A stretch of 64,000 nucleotides of DNA, from the NCBI GenBank assembly GCA_958510825.1, contig OY294051.1, positions 992,001-1,056,000 on the forward strand, read 5' to 3'. This document shows, in pieces, positions 1-12,200 of this stretch. The translations under genes were made by a program, and so were the position numbers. How positions within the stretch are numbered: the stretch's first letter is position 1; each line of letters starts with the position of its first letter. Under the pieces are notes generated by a model. The model made no database searches. It had not been told where the DNA came from and worked only from the letters and a program-made list of their open reading frames with translations. The stretch is from Brachypterus glaber (taxonomy: Eukaryota; Arthropoda; Insecta; Coleoptera; Kateretidae).

Positions 1-3000
1 CTCGGTCTATCCTTCTCTTTATTTTTCACTTCCACTTCTTCTTCTTCGATTTCAGACCATTCTGAAGATTTATTTTCGCTTATAATTGTTTGATTTTTTT
101 CTTTCAATTTACGCGATTTTATTTTTTCCACGGTATCGATTTTTTCCATTAAATCTTCAATAATTTTCTGTCTGTCAACGGTATCTTCAACTTTATTCTT
201 CTTGTGCTTCTTCTCGTCTGAAGAATCCGATTTATCGTGTTTTGATTTCTTTTTTGGCTTGGGTTCTTCCTCCTCTTCTTCAGCGGCTTTCTTCGATTTT
301 TTAGATTTTTTCTTAATTTTCTTCAATTTCGATTTCTTTCTTCTTCGTTTTTCCTTCTCATCTTCAGAACTCGAACTTGAACTATCGCTATCTTCTTCTA
401 CATATTTCTTCTTCTTCAATTTCTTTTTCTTCTTTTTCTTTCTATCGGAATCTTCCGAAGACGAAGTTTTCTTCGATTTTTTCTTGTTTTTCTTCTTTTC
501 CTTTTCCTTTACTTCGCCTTCTATTTTAACATTACTTCCTTTTAGGTCCGCTTCAAGTTTTTTAATCTCTCGTTGGGTTTCAAGCAAGCTTGATTCAAGT
601 TCTGAAGGTTTTTCTTTAATCTCTTTTTCATTCTTCTTTTTACTACTAGTTTCTTCCTCATTCTTCTTTTTATTGCTATCTTCTTCCTCATTCTTCTTTT
701 TAATACTAATTTCTTCCTCTTTTCTCGTACTATCTCTTTCTTCTCCTATTTTCTTCATTTTCCTTTCTTCCTTTTCCTTTTTGTCATGTTCGAACTTTTC
801 TGCTTCTAATTCTTTTGTTTTGATTTCGAGTTGTTCTTCTATGTCGCTTGTATCTATTTCTTCTTCCTCTTCATCGGAGTAATTTTGAAGAAAGGACAAC
901 CCATAAGAATTTTCCACTAATTTGGCGTCAGCATTTTCTCCCTTTTTCCACGATTTTGGAAACCATCTTCGTTGATCACATTTTTTGGCAGTGGGGCATC
1001 TAATTAAAAAAAAATAAGCTGTGAAGATATGTAATGCTACGCATTCCGTGACAGTAAAAATTTAATTTTCCCAAATAATTAAAAGAAAACTTAAAAATTA
1101 AAAAAAGTTCTTTTTTTTGAAAAAAAAAATATTTTTTTTAAGCATATTAAATTTAAATATTAAATATTAAATTTTGGACTCAGGAATAAACTTTTTATCA
1201 AAATATGTTAGTTTTACTAAAATATGTAAACTGACAAATCTTGAGAGAATTAACGTAAAAAAAAAACAGAGTACCTGATTTTTGCACCAAAACTAGATAC
1301 ATAATAAACACGGGTCGGATCGAAGTAGCTATTACCGGGGGCATGCAAAAATTAGAATTTTAAAAAATTATTTTTTCAAGTAAATAGACACTTTAAACTG
1401 TTGTTTAGCGGAATGTCATGTCGACGCTGTTAATACTCAGTGAGTCACTTGGTCATGGTCCATGACTCACAGAGAAAGACTTTAATTTTTTTTTAATTGT
1501 GTCCCCTTTCAAGAAACGAATAATTAATAAAAAAACAATATTTGTGTATTAACAATTCGTTTTTTGAAAAGAGAAACAATTTAAAAAAAAATAAGTTTTC
1601 TCCACGAGTCATGGACCATGACACTGAGTATTAACAGCGTCGACATGACATTCCGCTAAACAATAGTTTAAAGTGTCTATTTACTTGAAAAAAGAGTTTT
1701 TTTTAAATTCTAATTTTTGCATGCCCCCGGTAATGGCTACCTCGATCCGACCCGTGCTAATAATGTATAATTCTGAACCCAAATTTGTATTCAGAAGAAA
1801 AAAATTACATAGGAACACCTTTTCGATCATAAAAAAATAGCAACAGAACCCACTTTCAGCACCATTTTAAAAATGGTTCCTTCTACTTTTGAGGTTAAAT
1901 TTGGTACCGTTAAGTTCACATATGATTACAAAAACACTTACCTTTTACTATTTATTATATTTTCAATTAATTCCTTCCTATTACTAGACACAGCCGCAAA
2001 AAGTTGTTCTCTAGAAACGTGGGTTTCTTTTATTCTGTTATGGTTCACACTGTATATTATGTTAGGTTTTGCAGTTGTTTGCCTAAAAATAATATTTTTT
2101 TTATAAAAGAGATTTTTTTATAGAAATTGACGATTTGAAAAAAAAAGGTCGATCAGAAAAAATTATACAACAACTCTGATAAAACATAGCGTAGTGGCTA
2201 GCGCGTATGTATAGCAAGTCTACTATCGTGAGTTCGATTCTCACTGGCGCCGATTTGCCTTTTTCAGTTAATTAATAATTGAAATTTGGCGAAGGCGCTA
2301 AGTGAAACGGACATTCCCTAGAAACTGGTTCGAAAGTCAGTATAAGCCGGTGGTTCCCTCTACTACTAGCCCACACAAGTCCTGGACTTAGGGGATGCTT
2401 GATTAAGTAGAATAGTACGAGGTTAAACAAACAAACTACAGTAGTTTTACTACTGGATTTCTTATTATTTTCCGATAAATATAAGCCAAAATGTAACATT
2501 TTAGAAATATGTTTTTTTTGCCACCCTAATTATATTATCAAAATTAATAATACTTCCTACAGGATGCTTCTTGAAATTTATTTAGGGTTATTTGTGATAA
2601 ACACTCGGAAATGAAGCAAATAAATACCAACGTTTCACCTAATATTTAGGCTTCTTCAAGGCTAAATTATTAAATATGCATTAAAACAAACAAATTAAAC
2701 AAAAACATTACATCAACAAACAAAATACACTGGAGTAATTAAGTGATATTTTATAAAAAAATCTGTTTTTCCCAATTCACAAAAAAGTGTCAATTTCTCT
2801 GATTTCGAAGTATTAATTTTTGTTTCAATAACTTTATCTGATTTTTTCGACTGGTGGGAACCCTGCCCTTGTACCAAATCAGAATTATTTACCTTACAAA
2901 CTTAAACGGTATGGAAACTGCTTCATTTTCATTTCTGCTAAAGCGGTAATTTATAAACGCTGCAGGGGTTTCAAATGTAAAATATCTGGGAAATCTAAAA

Positions 3001-6000
3001 TAAAAAATAGTAAAAATAATAACGATAAAGTAAAAAAAATAATTCGAAACTCCGCGCAGAATCTGTCTGAGTTAATGCTCATTTGTATCTTGTTTTATGG
3101 TTTGCATAATAAAGGAGACTACCGAGATTGGCCTGTTGAAAATAAGTTAGTGTTAAAACCGCTGATTGTTTTAGATGGATCATTATTTGAGCTTTCAACG
3201 AACATAAAAGTCCAAATCATCAGGGGTTTTAACATTGTAACTTAACAAAGAACTTTTACCTCAAGAAGTAATTTCAGACCAATGTTTATGAAGGTGTCAT
3301 CTTTTTGTTTGTTTATTTACTAACAGAAACGCGATACAGCTTTGTGGTGTAAAATGTAGATGTCGCTAGTCGACTTTCAGGCTACCTAGTAGCGATGTTG
3401 CGTAGTTTCCACCTTATCATGAATTCAAATCATTATCCTTAAATTAAAAATGTAAAAAACTTTATTGTGTATACTATAATTATGTTTAATAATATAGTAT
3501 ATTTAAATCTATTAAAATTAAACTACTAGTTCATATAAAACTCATACAGAACTAATGTTTCTTAAAATTTATAATAAAATATCCAAAGTATATGTTTCCA
3601 ATCGGCAACACTGTACCCCTGTCAGTCATTTTACGACATTAGACTGTGAGTTTACACATTCTTTCTCCCTCTTTACGTGTACTAAGTGTAAACAATAGTC
3701 ACTCCCCACCAGCCCCTCACCGTAGTTGGTTCACGCTTCAAACAAAGCATACGGTAGATTTCATCATATTCCTGCTTGAGGCAAAAGTTCTTTGTAACTT
3801 AACTATAACCTGTTTCGATTAAAAAAGTCGTCAGTACATTGAATTTTAGACCCCATTTCAATCATGTTCCCATCATCCTATAGAACTCCATCCTATGGAA
3901 CTCAAACTAAGTACATACTAATCAGTTTAAAGTGCAGTTCAATCCACCACAAGGTGGCGCTTCTCTTCCTATAGGCCATTACGGGCCCTATATATAATGG
4001 TCATTAATTTTAAGGGGTGGTTCTACATATGAAAATATGAAAAAAAGTTCCTCTAAACATATGTCTAAAAATGCGTAGTAAGGGAGCTAAGCCCCTTTGA
4101 ATGTGGCTAAAAAATTCCGTTTTTATTTAATAACTCAGGAACGCTTTGAGGTACAGCAACGAGGTTTTGAATGTAAACTAACCTTAATAAGGCCCATCTT
4201 TGTATGCTATGTTCATGTACTTATTTTAAACAGGTAGTATTTTGTCCCAAACTTTTTTCTGTGTAACTTTTTTGTAATTTTATTTTTGGAATATGATTCC
4301 TCTGGTCAAAATACATAAAAAAGGTACTCTTGTTGTAATACTGTAGGATTAACCGTTTTTGAGAAAAAATCATTTGAAGGTGAAATTTCACGGTTTGGAC
4401 TTTCACGGTTCGAGGACGAAAAAAGTACTAATATGTTTAAAATAATACTGGTCTTCATTGAGGGGTTCAGAGCTAAAGTGAACCAAGTCCATTTTGACGA
4501 TTTTTTCATCTGCACTGATCAAGAGATAGTTTAAAGCACATATTGTTTAGTACTGTAATGAAACAAGTCCATACCTCTGTCTTTGGACGGTAGATGGCAC
4601 TAGTTCATTTATTAAAAACAATATCTAGAATAACGGTTTTATGGACTTTTTAGGTACCACCAGCTCAGGTAATGTTAAATTTTATTTTAAATCATATTAT
4701 GAATAAAAAAAAACTTACTTTTAGGTATTATAATTTTAAATAAACTTTCATTTTTTAAAAACATTTTCTTATAATTATTTGTAAGATGTAAAAAGGCGGT
4801 AAATGTCAAACATTAACAAAAGTACAATCACAAATAGCTTCCTTGATCCAACATTTTACTGAGACAGATTCTGTGCTGAGAGTGAATCAATTTAAAGTGT
4901 TATTAAAAAAAAAACGATATTTTTGTTTACTTACAAATGGTTTTGTTGATTTAATTTATTTTGAATCTCGACTTGCTTCGACTTGATATCTCTCAAGTAT
5001 TTTTTGCTGTGTTCTTTGTATTCACTCCAACATGTGGGGTTTCTCTTTGAAGATGAAGACAGAAAATTTCGCAAATCTCTCGGGTCTCTCACCGGAGATT
5101 TATAGTTCTCTGCTGCAGATGTGCTGGTTTTTCTGTAGTTTCTTTCTCTTCCTTCGATTTTTTTGAAATGATCACTGCGTTCTGAACATCGGTCTAAAAT
5201 TCGAAATTTGTTGCAAAAACTGCATTTTTTATTTTTTTCTGTTGCACTTTTAATAAAAATTGCAATTATACCTAACAAAAATGATTTTTTACATGTACTG
5301 TAAAATTATTGTAAATACCTCTTAGGGTGACCCACCAACATTTAAAATTGAAAAATTTGGAGGTCTCACCCCTTACAAAGTTCTTTGGGATAAGAATCCC
5401 TGTTTTTTTTTTTTGAGAATATCCATTAACTCTCCCTTTATACCTGCCGTGTTAAAAAAATTTAAATAAAAAGTCTTTCTGACTTATAAAAAAATAAACA
5501 AGCTAAAGAAACATCTAGATTTTTTTAAAAATTCTGAAAAAAATCAGGGATGATACTCTTACCGGTACACCCCAATGAACAAATTTAAGGGGTGACCCCT
5601 CCAAATTTTTCAATTTAAAATTTTGGCTTAAAAAAAATCGGACAACTAGCCGTAAACCCGTTTGGCGCACGGATTACAATAAAAATTTAATAAATATTTT
5701 GAAAAAAAACACCATTTTTCATTTTGTAACTTACCAAATGATTTTGATCTCGACCTAGATTGTGACCTGGGATTATTATATTCGATCAATCTCGATTGTG
5801 ATTTGTGATCTCTCAGTTGTGATTTGTTGTCAACATCAGAATTTTGTTTGTGATCGCTAGATTGCTTCGTTTTTATATCGTTAGAGGGCTCTGGCTTGTC
5901 GTTTTTTGTTGTTTGTGATTTTAATTCCTTTATGGGAGATATTTGCTCATCCTTGAAAAAGGAAAATCAGTCATAACTAGATATCGGATCGAGGTATTCA

Positions 6001-8555
6001 TCAAAAATTGAAGTAAATAGACACTTTAAACTCTATTTCACTTGGAACACAAGAAACATTTTTTTTAATGTTTTTTCGAAAAAAGGAAATTTCAAAAATT
6101 GTTTGTTTTTTATTAATGTTTCAAATGACTTACCCTAAGGTGCAAGATTGCAATAACATCGTCGCAGTATGGGGTATTTGACCCAAAAAGTTGAAATTAG
6201 ATATTTTCTTGTATTTTTTGTTTAAAAAAAACCCTGAGAATAATGATAAAAATTCTAGCCCCAGAACAGGTGTAGGGGACACCCAATTTTTTAAATCTCT
6301 CTAAAACGCACGGCTTTTAAAAAAATTCAAAATAGCGGCCAATTGTTCCCCATCTATTAGGCTACCACAAGCAATAATCCTTTCCTAGAAAATCGAATAA
6401 CGTTTATGGGTCAAATAGCCCATAGTGCGTCGACATGACTAACCCATTAGTGAAACAGAGTGTTTATTTACTTTAAAAATTAGGTTTTTAAAAATTTAAC
6501 CAGTGGTTAACAGGAAAAAACAAACAAAAAGGCCAACTAAAAAACTCAAAAAAAGTTAAAACCTTACACACAGCCTCTGAAAAATATTAAAAAAAAAAAA
6601 CAAAAAACTTATTCTGAAAATATAGTCTTTTTTCTCCCGAATTTTAATAAAATCGATCCAGGAATAAAACAAATATAAATGATTAAATTTGTAAGATAAT
6701 AACGTAATGAGGTAAAATTTCCCTCACACCTCCTTCTTCCTTGGTCAATTTTATTAATATTTTGGTAACACCTCCCCCAGATAACATAGATTTTAAGTTT
6801 TAAAAATTAATTTAATTCTATAAAAAATTTCTGATAAAAATACCATGGTATTCTATCAACTTTCATCAGATTTTATGTGGTATATCTGGAAATCCAGACA
6901 AACTGATGAAACCAATGTTTCCTCATGAAAAAAAATTGTTTTTTAAATTTGTAAATTTTTGATAAAGGTTCATACAGACATACTGATCAAGTTACATGGG
7001 ATTTCATAAGATTTTGAGGGACTTCATAAGTTTTCATAAGATTTCACGCGGATTTTGGATTTTTTTTTTTTTGATATGTGTATTGGAACTGGTTTCCCTC
7101 AGATCTTTTTTGAAAGAATTTTCTATGGTATTTTTTTAACTTTTACACTTACAATAATTACAATGTTATCCATTTTTGTTTCATTTGACATCTGATAATT
7201 TTGAACTTCTGTTTGCCTAGTATTAAAAATTTGTGACTTTTGAACATTTGTCAGATTTTTTACTATTTGATCAGGAACTGCAGAAATTCGTTTTTCAGTC
7301 AGGTGTATAATTGGCTGGGTTTTCTTTATATGTTCTATTTCTTTAATCGTTGATTTGAATTTTTCATCTGGATATAATTCTAAAAATTAAAAAGTAGGAA
7401 GTTTTTTTTAAGGTTCACAACTAAAAAATAATACAAATAAGCATTTGTTTAAAGAAAAAAAAACTCTGTTATACAGTGTACTATATCACAGTATATCCCT
7501 ATAGGGAAGAATTACACATATCTCTGGGAATGTTCAAGTATTATGTAACGCTCCTAGGGGGGATGGGGGTCATTTTGGAGTGTTACGCCCATGTTAATGG
7601 TATAGGAAAATAGTGTTACAGGGGGGGTGGGGGACAAAAAATTCAAAATTTGCGTTACGTAATACTTGAACGTTCCCTAACCTGTTAGGACATACAAAAA
7701 GTACATAAAGATTGGCCTTTTAACAGAAAGGATCATATTTTTCCATAAAATATACCATTCTAAATAAAAATGGACTATTCCAAAGTTTTTAAAAAATCTG
7801 AGCCCAAATAAATATAAAAAGGCGGATATTTTTCAAATATTGATTTTACATAAAAGGTGTAGTTTTGTGAACTAGAGGCATTTTAAGGCTGAATCAAAGC
7901 AACAAAATATAAAAAGGCGGATATTTTTCAAATATTGATTTTACATAAAAGGTGTAGTTTTGTGAACTAGAGGCATTTTAAGGCTGAATCAAAGCAACAA
8001 AATATAAAAAGGCGGATATTTTTCAAATATTGATTTTACATAAAAGGTGTAGTTTTGTGAACTAGAGGCATTTTAAGGCTGAATCCAAGCAACAAAAAAA
8101 TTAGTTTATCAAAAAAAAAGTATATTCCTAGATTAAAAATGGATCTTTTACATAAAATTTACCTTTTTTATCAAAATAGAAATATATATATATAGGACCA
8201 TAAAATATTGTATCTCACATGTGTTAGTTGTGAAATAAATACAAAAACGTAACCATAACCAAAACATACCTCTTTTTGCCTTTTTTTGGCTCATTTTAGC
8301 TTTTTCAGGATCCTTGTCAGGCTCCTTAACAACTTCAGAGGGGCTATCTGTGGGGATGGGTATATTAGCTAGTTGCAGCTTACTTGCGGTGTATGCCTGC
8401 AGTCTCCTTTTTGCAAGCAGTGCACTTTTTGTAGCAGCTTTCACAGAAACCTCATTTGTAGCCTCAGACAGAGACAAATTCGTCCCTACTTTTGACGGTG
8501 AATTATTATCCTCAGAACTCACATCCTTTGGATAATTTTCTGTCTTAGAATCCAT
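1..8555 (-). CDS. Lys/Ser/Glu-rich nuclear-type protein, 3' part outside window
   Basis: I do not recognise this protein. Five exons join in phase: 8555-8270, 7379-7153, 5951-5735, 5193-4935 and 999 to beyond base 1, each with AG acceptors and GT donors (GTATGT, GTAAGT, GTAAGT, GTAAGT). The visible product is about 662 residues. Residues 1-95 hold a Ser/Ala-rich start; residues 170-245 contain short RS runs (RSQSRSRSKS); the exon 4/5 junction encodes spaced cysteines (TCWSEYKEH, then LCPTAKKCDQRRW) that could bind zinc, an inference only. The last exon is a long Lys/Glu/Ser stretch of poly-Lys and poly-Glu blocks with SSSEDSD-type acidic serine clusters, typical of nuclear speckle or chromatin proteins. 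The start is the first ATG of the 5'-most supported exon, 702 bp from the divergent RS gene. Intron 4 (3.9 kb) carries a foldback element, a SINE and a hAT MITE. Confidence 0.75.
1300..1767. mobile_element. Foldback (inverted-repeat) element, Lys/Ser-rich gene intron 4
   Basis: Two arms of about 170 bp (1300-1474 and 1593-1767) are near-perfect reverse complements, beginning with ACACGGGTCGGATCGA and passing through GTCGACGCTGTTAATACTCA. The middle is also weakly self-complementary, so nearly the whole element can fold into one hairpin. No transposase is present. A decayed relative lies at 5981-6476. Confidence 0.8.
2176..2437 (+). mobile_element. tRNA-derived SINE, copy 1
   Basis: The head carries a T-arm-like GTGAG-TTCGATT-CTCAC hairpin with a pol III B box (GTTCGATTC). 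The body (AATTTGGCGAAGGCG, CCGGTGGTTCCCTCTAC, CACAAGTCCTGGACTTAG) and the (AAAC)n tail match the copy at 15307-15571. It lies in intron 4 of the Lys/Ser/Glu-rich gene, antisense to it. The acceptor stem does not pair, so it is not a functional tRNA. Confidence 0.8.
3246..3794. mobile_element. hAT-type MITE, copy 1 (549 bp)
   Basis: Terminal inverted repeats start CAAAGAACTTTTACCTCAAG and are flanked by a perfect 8-bp duplication, TAACTTAA (3238-3245 and 3795-3802). Eight-bp target duplications and CA..G termini are hallmarks of the hAT superfamily. No transposase frame is present. Copy 2 at 17024-17572 has exactly the same length in inverted orientation. Confidence 0.92.
5338..5628. mobile_element. 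Short inverted-repeat element in Lys/Ser-rich gene intron 3
   Basis: Segments near 5341-5378 and 5590-5628 (TTTAAAATTGAAAAATTTGG and its reverse complement) bracket about 210 bp, giving a MITE-like layout. The precise ends are unclear. Confidence 0.5.
5981..6476. mobile_element. Degenerate relative of the 1.3-kb foldback element
   Basis: The left end carries ATCGGATCGAGGTATT and AAATAGACACTTTAAAC, the right end GTCGACATGAC and GTGTTTATTTACTTT, matching the arms of the 1300-1767 element in the same layout. An inner inverted pair (GGGTATTTGACCCAA and TGGGTCAAATAGCCC) is also visible. Confidence 0.55.
7526..7677. mobile_element. GTTCAAGTATTACGTAA-type MITE, copy 1
   Basis: A 152-bp element with inverted ends GGGAATGTTCAAGTATTATG / CGTTACGTAATACTTGAACG, located in intron 1 of the Lys/Ser/Glu-rich gene. 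The interior (GGGGTCATTTTGGAGTGTTA) matches copy 3 at 59.2 kb in reverse. Confidence 0.85.
7811..8096. repeat. 95-bp tandem repeat, three units
   Basis: Three almost identical 95-bp units beginning AAATATAAAAAGGCGGATAT, with the GGCGG marker at 7821, 7916 and 8011. It lies in intron 1 of the Lys/Ser/Glu-rich gene. Near-identity implies recent expansion. Confidence 0.93.
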
Positions 8556-9256
8556 AATTTACTGTCAAAAAAATAAATAACCTAAAAAAGCGAATTGAAG
8601 AAAAAATCGAAATTTTCTGGTTCGTACCTTTTGGATCTCTCTAAGTGCATGTTTTCCAAGCTTGATTATCCACAATTTTTACATTTTGAACAGTAATTCC
8701 ACAAAATAAACGATTTTTAAACATGTAAAGTCCTCCTAACCAACTCGATTTTGATTATTTTAGCTATTAATTCATTAAATATACACAAATCAAAGCCTAA
8801 TTTATATAAAAATACTTTTTTTCTATTCAATTTGTACCTTTTTATTAGGTTTAGTCCATTATTTTATACAAAATAGCTAAAAAATAATAATATTTTGACA
8901 ACACATATCACGACCGAGTTAATCAATATCTAGGGAATTTTATTTTTTACCTAAACTGCATAGCCTTGCATCATCGATTTTTTTAATTCGATGTAAAATA
9001 TCATATTTCATATTAATATAGCATTAAACTCTATAAAAATAATATTTATTAATTTTTTTATGCGATATATCAATATTTTATTCATATTTTAGTCATAAAA
9101 AACGATTAAATAGCGAAATTAGATTTAGGTTGGTACAAGTGGTTGTAAACAGCGCCAGATGCGGGCAAACTTCACATTACTAAGTGAAATTGTCAACGCC
9201 ATATTGCAAAAAAGTTTATTTTGGTTTAAAAATACAAAAATATACGATTCAAACAC
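8556..9256. promoter_or_regulatory. Divergent promoter region, Lys/Ser-rich gene and RS gene
   Basis: A 701-bp AT-rich interval lies between the start codons of the minus-strand Lys/Ser/Glu-rich gene and the plus-strand RS gene. No mobile element was recognised in it, unlike the neighbouring introns, which suggests constraint. I see no convincing TATA box. The promoter role is inferred from geometry. Confidence 0.5.
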
Positions 9257-12200
9257 ATGGGAGATATTGAAAGGGTAAGTTAAATTGATATTTATAATAG
9301 TTTAAATATAAAACTCAGTTAAAATAAATTTTAATAAAAAGGGGTCAGTTTTACAAAAGTTGTTTTAATTGATTTTTAGAAAGTGATGTCTGACGAGGAG
9401 GAGGATTTAGAGGCCCTACGGCTTGCTGCACTACAGTCGATTAATAAGAAAAAAGACACTATGTTTAATGGAGCTAATAATTATATTCAATTTCCACATC
9501 AAAATTTCCATCGAGGGAGAGGGAACAAAAGAGGTCGATATTTTGGAGGACGCAATGCCAAAAATGTAAGTTTTATTTTTAATTAGTACAAAGTATGTTT
9601 ATAAACAAGAAAAACGTGAAGTTTATTTAATAAAGGTTTTTTGTAAGGTTCTTTCCATAAATTACTTCACACAGTTATATATATTCTGCCCTCTTTTTTT
9701 TAAAAACGGAGGCAATTTCGCAGATATACCAATATGTTTATGTGGATAAATTTCTCAAAATGTAATATACAACTTTTTTTAAGCTTAAGGGTTAAGGTAA
9801 TGTTTAAAGTTGAAAAGGAGTTGAAAAATCAAAGTTTCAGATACTACCTTCTTGCTTAAATGGCAGTATTTCCCAAACAGGGTGTCCAGAACACCTGGAT
9901 TTCAGTAAAATTTTAAAATTGCAGGTCCTATATAAATTTGGCAGTTCTATTTTTTCTATCACAAACTTTATCAAGCCCCCTAAAATAATTACAAAGAAAA
10001 AAATCTTTTCAGGGCCATTTCCAACCATTTAACAACAACATAAACAACCGTGTCCGAAATACCAACCTAACATACATCCCTGTTATCGGTTCAGAAGACA
10101 CTGAAGACACTTTGGACAATGTAAAAGTCCAAAAAAACAGCCCAAAACTAACTTTGCCCCAAGACAGATATTCTGGGTCCCTAGAAAAAGAAGAAAAGTC
10201 AAATGACACAAGTAGCAGTAAGTTTAATAGATACAATGATACTGATAAGTCGTCCTCCGAGGAAGAAGAAGAGGAAGAGGAGGAAGAAGAATCTTCAGAA
10301 GATGACAGTCCAGGAAAACTGGTGAAATCTGACAGTCTGGAAGCCTTGATGCAAGAACTAGACGACGAAATTCAAGGCAAACCGAAGAAAGAAGTAGAAA
10401 AGAAAGAAAAACCAGTCAAAATGAAGGTAAAGAAAAAGAAGAAGCACAAATCGAGCGAGTCTACGGCCGAAGCGAGCGAAAACGAACCGGCCAAGGCTCA
10501 AACGGAAGAAACTAAACCACCAGAAGAAATTAAAATTGCAGAAGACAATAAAATTGAAGAAAAAGAAAATGTGAATGTACCTGAAGAGAAGAAAGAAGAA
10601 ATCGAGAAGAAAGAAGAAATGCGACCTTTATCGCCTAAATTTGGAGGAAAACGTCGTTACTCTCCTCCACGGATTCGTTTCAGGGGTAATAAACTATTCA
10701 ACAGAAGAAGAAATCGTGACTATTCCCCTCCTCCAAGGTCAAACCATCCACCTCCACAATTCGGTGGAGGTCCCCCGCCTTTTCACAACCCTCCGTTCCA
10801 CCCCGCTTTTGGCCCTCCTCCTCCAGTGAGAAACCATCCTTTTGGCTTTGACAGACCCATATCACCTTTAGCTATAAACACTGAACAACTTACTATGGCT
10901 ACTATGGCCCCTCTGTCACCCCAAAGTGCAAGTTTTGTACTAAAAAATCTAGAAACCATAGAAAAACGAAAGAGGTCACCTAGAAGATCGTATTCTCGAA
11001 GTCCTACACCACCAAGATTTATAAGAAGGTCGAAATCTCCAAGAAGGTCGAAATCGCCGCTTAGGAGGTCGAAATCACCGCTTAGGAGGTCGAAATCACC
11101 GCTTAGGAGGTCGAAATCACTAAGGAGGTCGAAATCACCGCTAAGGAGGTCTAAATCACCACTTAGAAGATCTAAATCGCCTAGAAGAAGGTCGATATCA
11201 CCTAGAAGAAGGAGTCTATCACCAAGAAGGAGAAGCCTATCACCAAGACGTCCCAGACCTATGAATAATTTTAAAAAGACAGATCCTAAACCACCAATGA
11301 GAAATAGGTTGGGTACCAAAAACGAAGCAAAAGAAAAGAAAGAAGAAAAACCTAGTCCAAAGAAAGAGGAAGAAACTGTACCTCTAGATCCCGTACTCGA
11401 AGCCAGAAAAAGAAAGTTTGAAAACAAAGAAATCGATCTTAATAAAGTTATTAGGTTGAAGCCCAAAGAAGAAGAAAAGAAGAAAGAGGATGAGGTTAAA
11501 AAAGAGGAAAAGGCAGAATCTAGCAAGAAGGAAGAATCTGTCAAAAAGGAAGAACTTGCCAAAAAGGAAGAAACCAAAGAAGAACCTGGTAAAAAGGAAG
11601 AAACGAAGAATGAAGTGAAGCAAGTCAAAGATGATAAAGACAAGGAAGATGATGATCTACTAGATGGTATAAATGAAGATGAATTATTAGAAGATGATGA
11701 AGATATTGATTTTGGCCCGAAAATAGACGATCTTCTTTCAGATGAAGAATCTGGAAGTGATACAGAGGGAAGATTTAAGGCTAAAGAAAACGCTCTAAAA
11801 CCTAAACCTCTGATTGGTAGTTTTTCAAAAATATTACAGTCCACTAAAGCAGACATCGTTAATAAACCGTTAATCCCTGAAAACCGCTCTGAAAGAAGAA
11901 CAGTGATACTGCCGAGAAAAGACACTGAAAAAGACAAATTTGAACGTTTGACCTCAAGGATAGAGAGGGTAAAGAAGAAGGCCGTTTCTTCCCCAGCGCT
12001 CGAGAAACGGTTCGAAAGGAAGATTGAAATAAAGATCAAGAATCCTTCGAAATACGAGAGGAAATTGGAAAAACAGGTGAAGAAAAGGAAGGAGATTGTG
12101 ATTGAGGATGACGACGATGACGGTCCTGAAATTGTTGTCGAAAATGATAGTGAAGAAGAAGAGGAGGAAATCTCTCGTCCAAACGAAGGTAAGTGTGTTT

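Noticed and set aside
202..882. Long plus-strand open frame rich in Ser/Phe
   Set aside because: It is the antisense shadow of the Lys/Glu/Ser-rich last exon; the minus-strand frame joins upstream exons in phase.
1873..2106. 77-codon plus-strand frame with two hydrophobic stretches
   Set aside because: It lies in an intron beside mobile elements, has no recognisable domain and AT-rich DNA makes hydrophobic frames by chance.
2176..2260. A tRNA gene
   Set aside because: Only the T arm folds; the acceptor stem and A box are degenerate and the sequence continues into a shared SINE body and tail.
10783..12039. 418-codon minus-strand frame opposite the RS gene
   Set aside because: Antisense shadow of repetitive RS/Lys/Glu codons; its composition (Ser/Phe/Leu) mirrors the sense strand.
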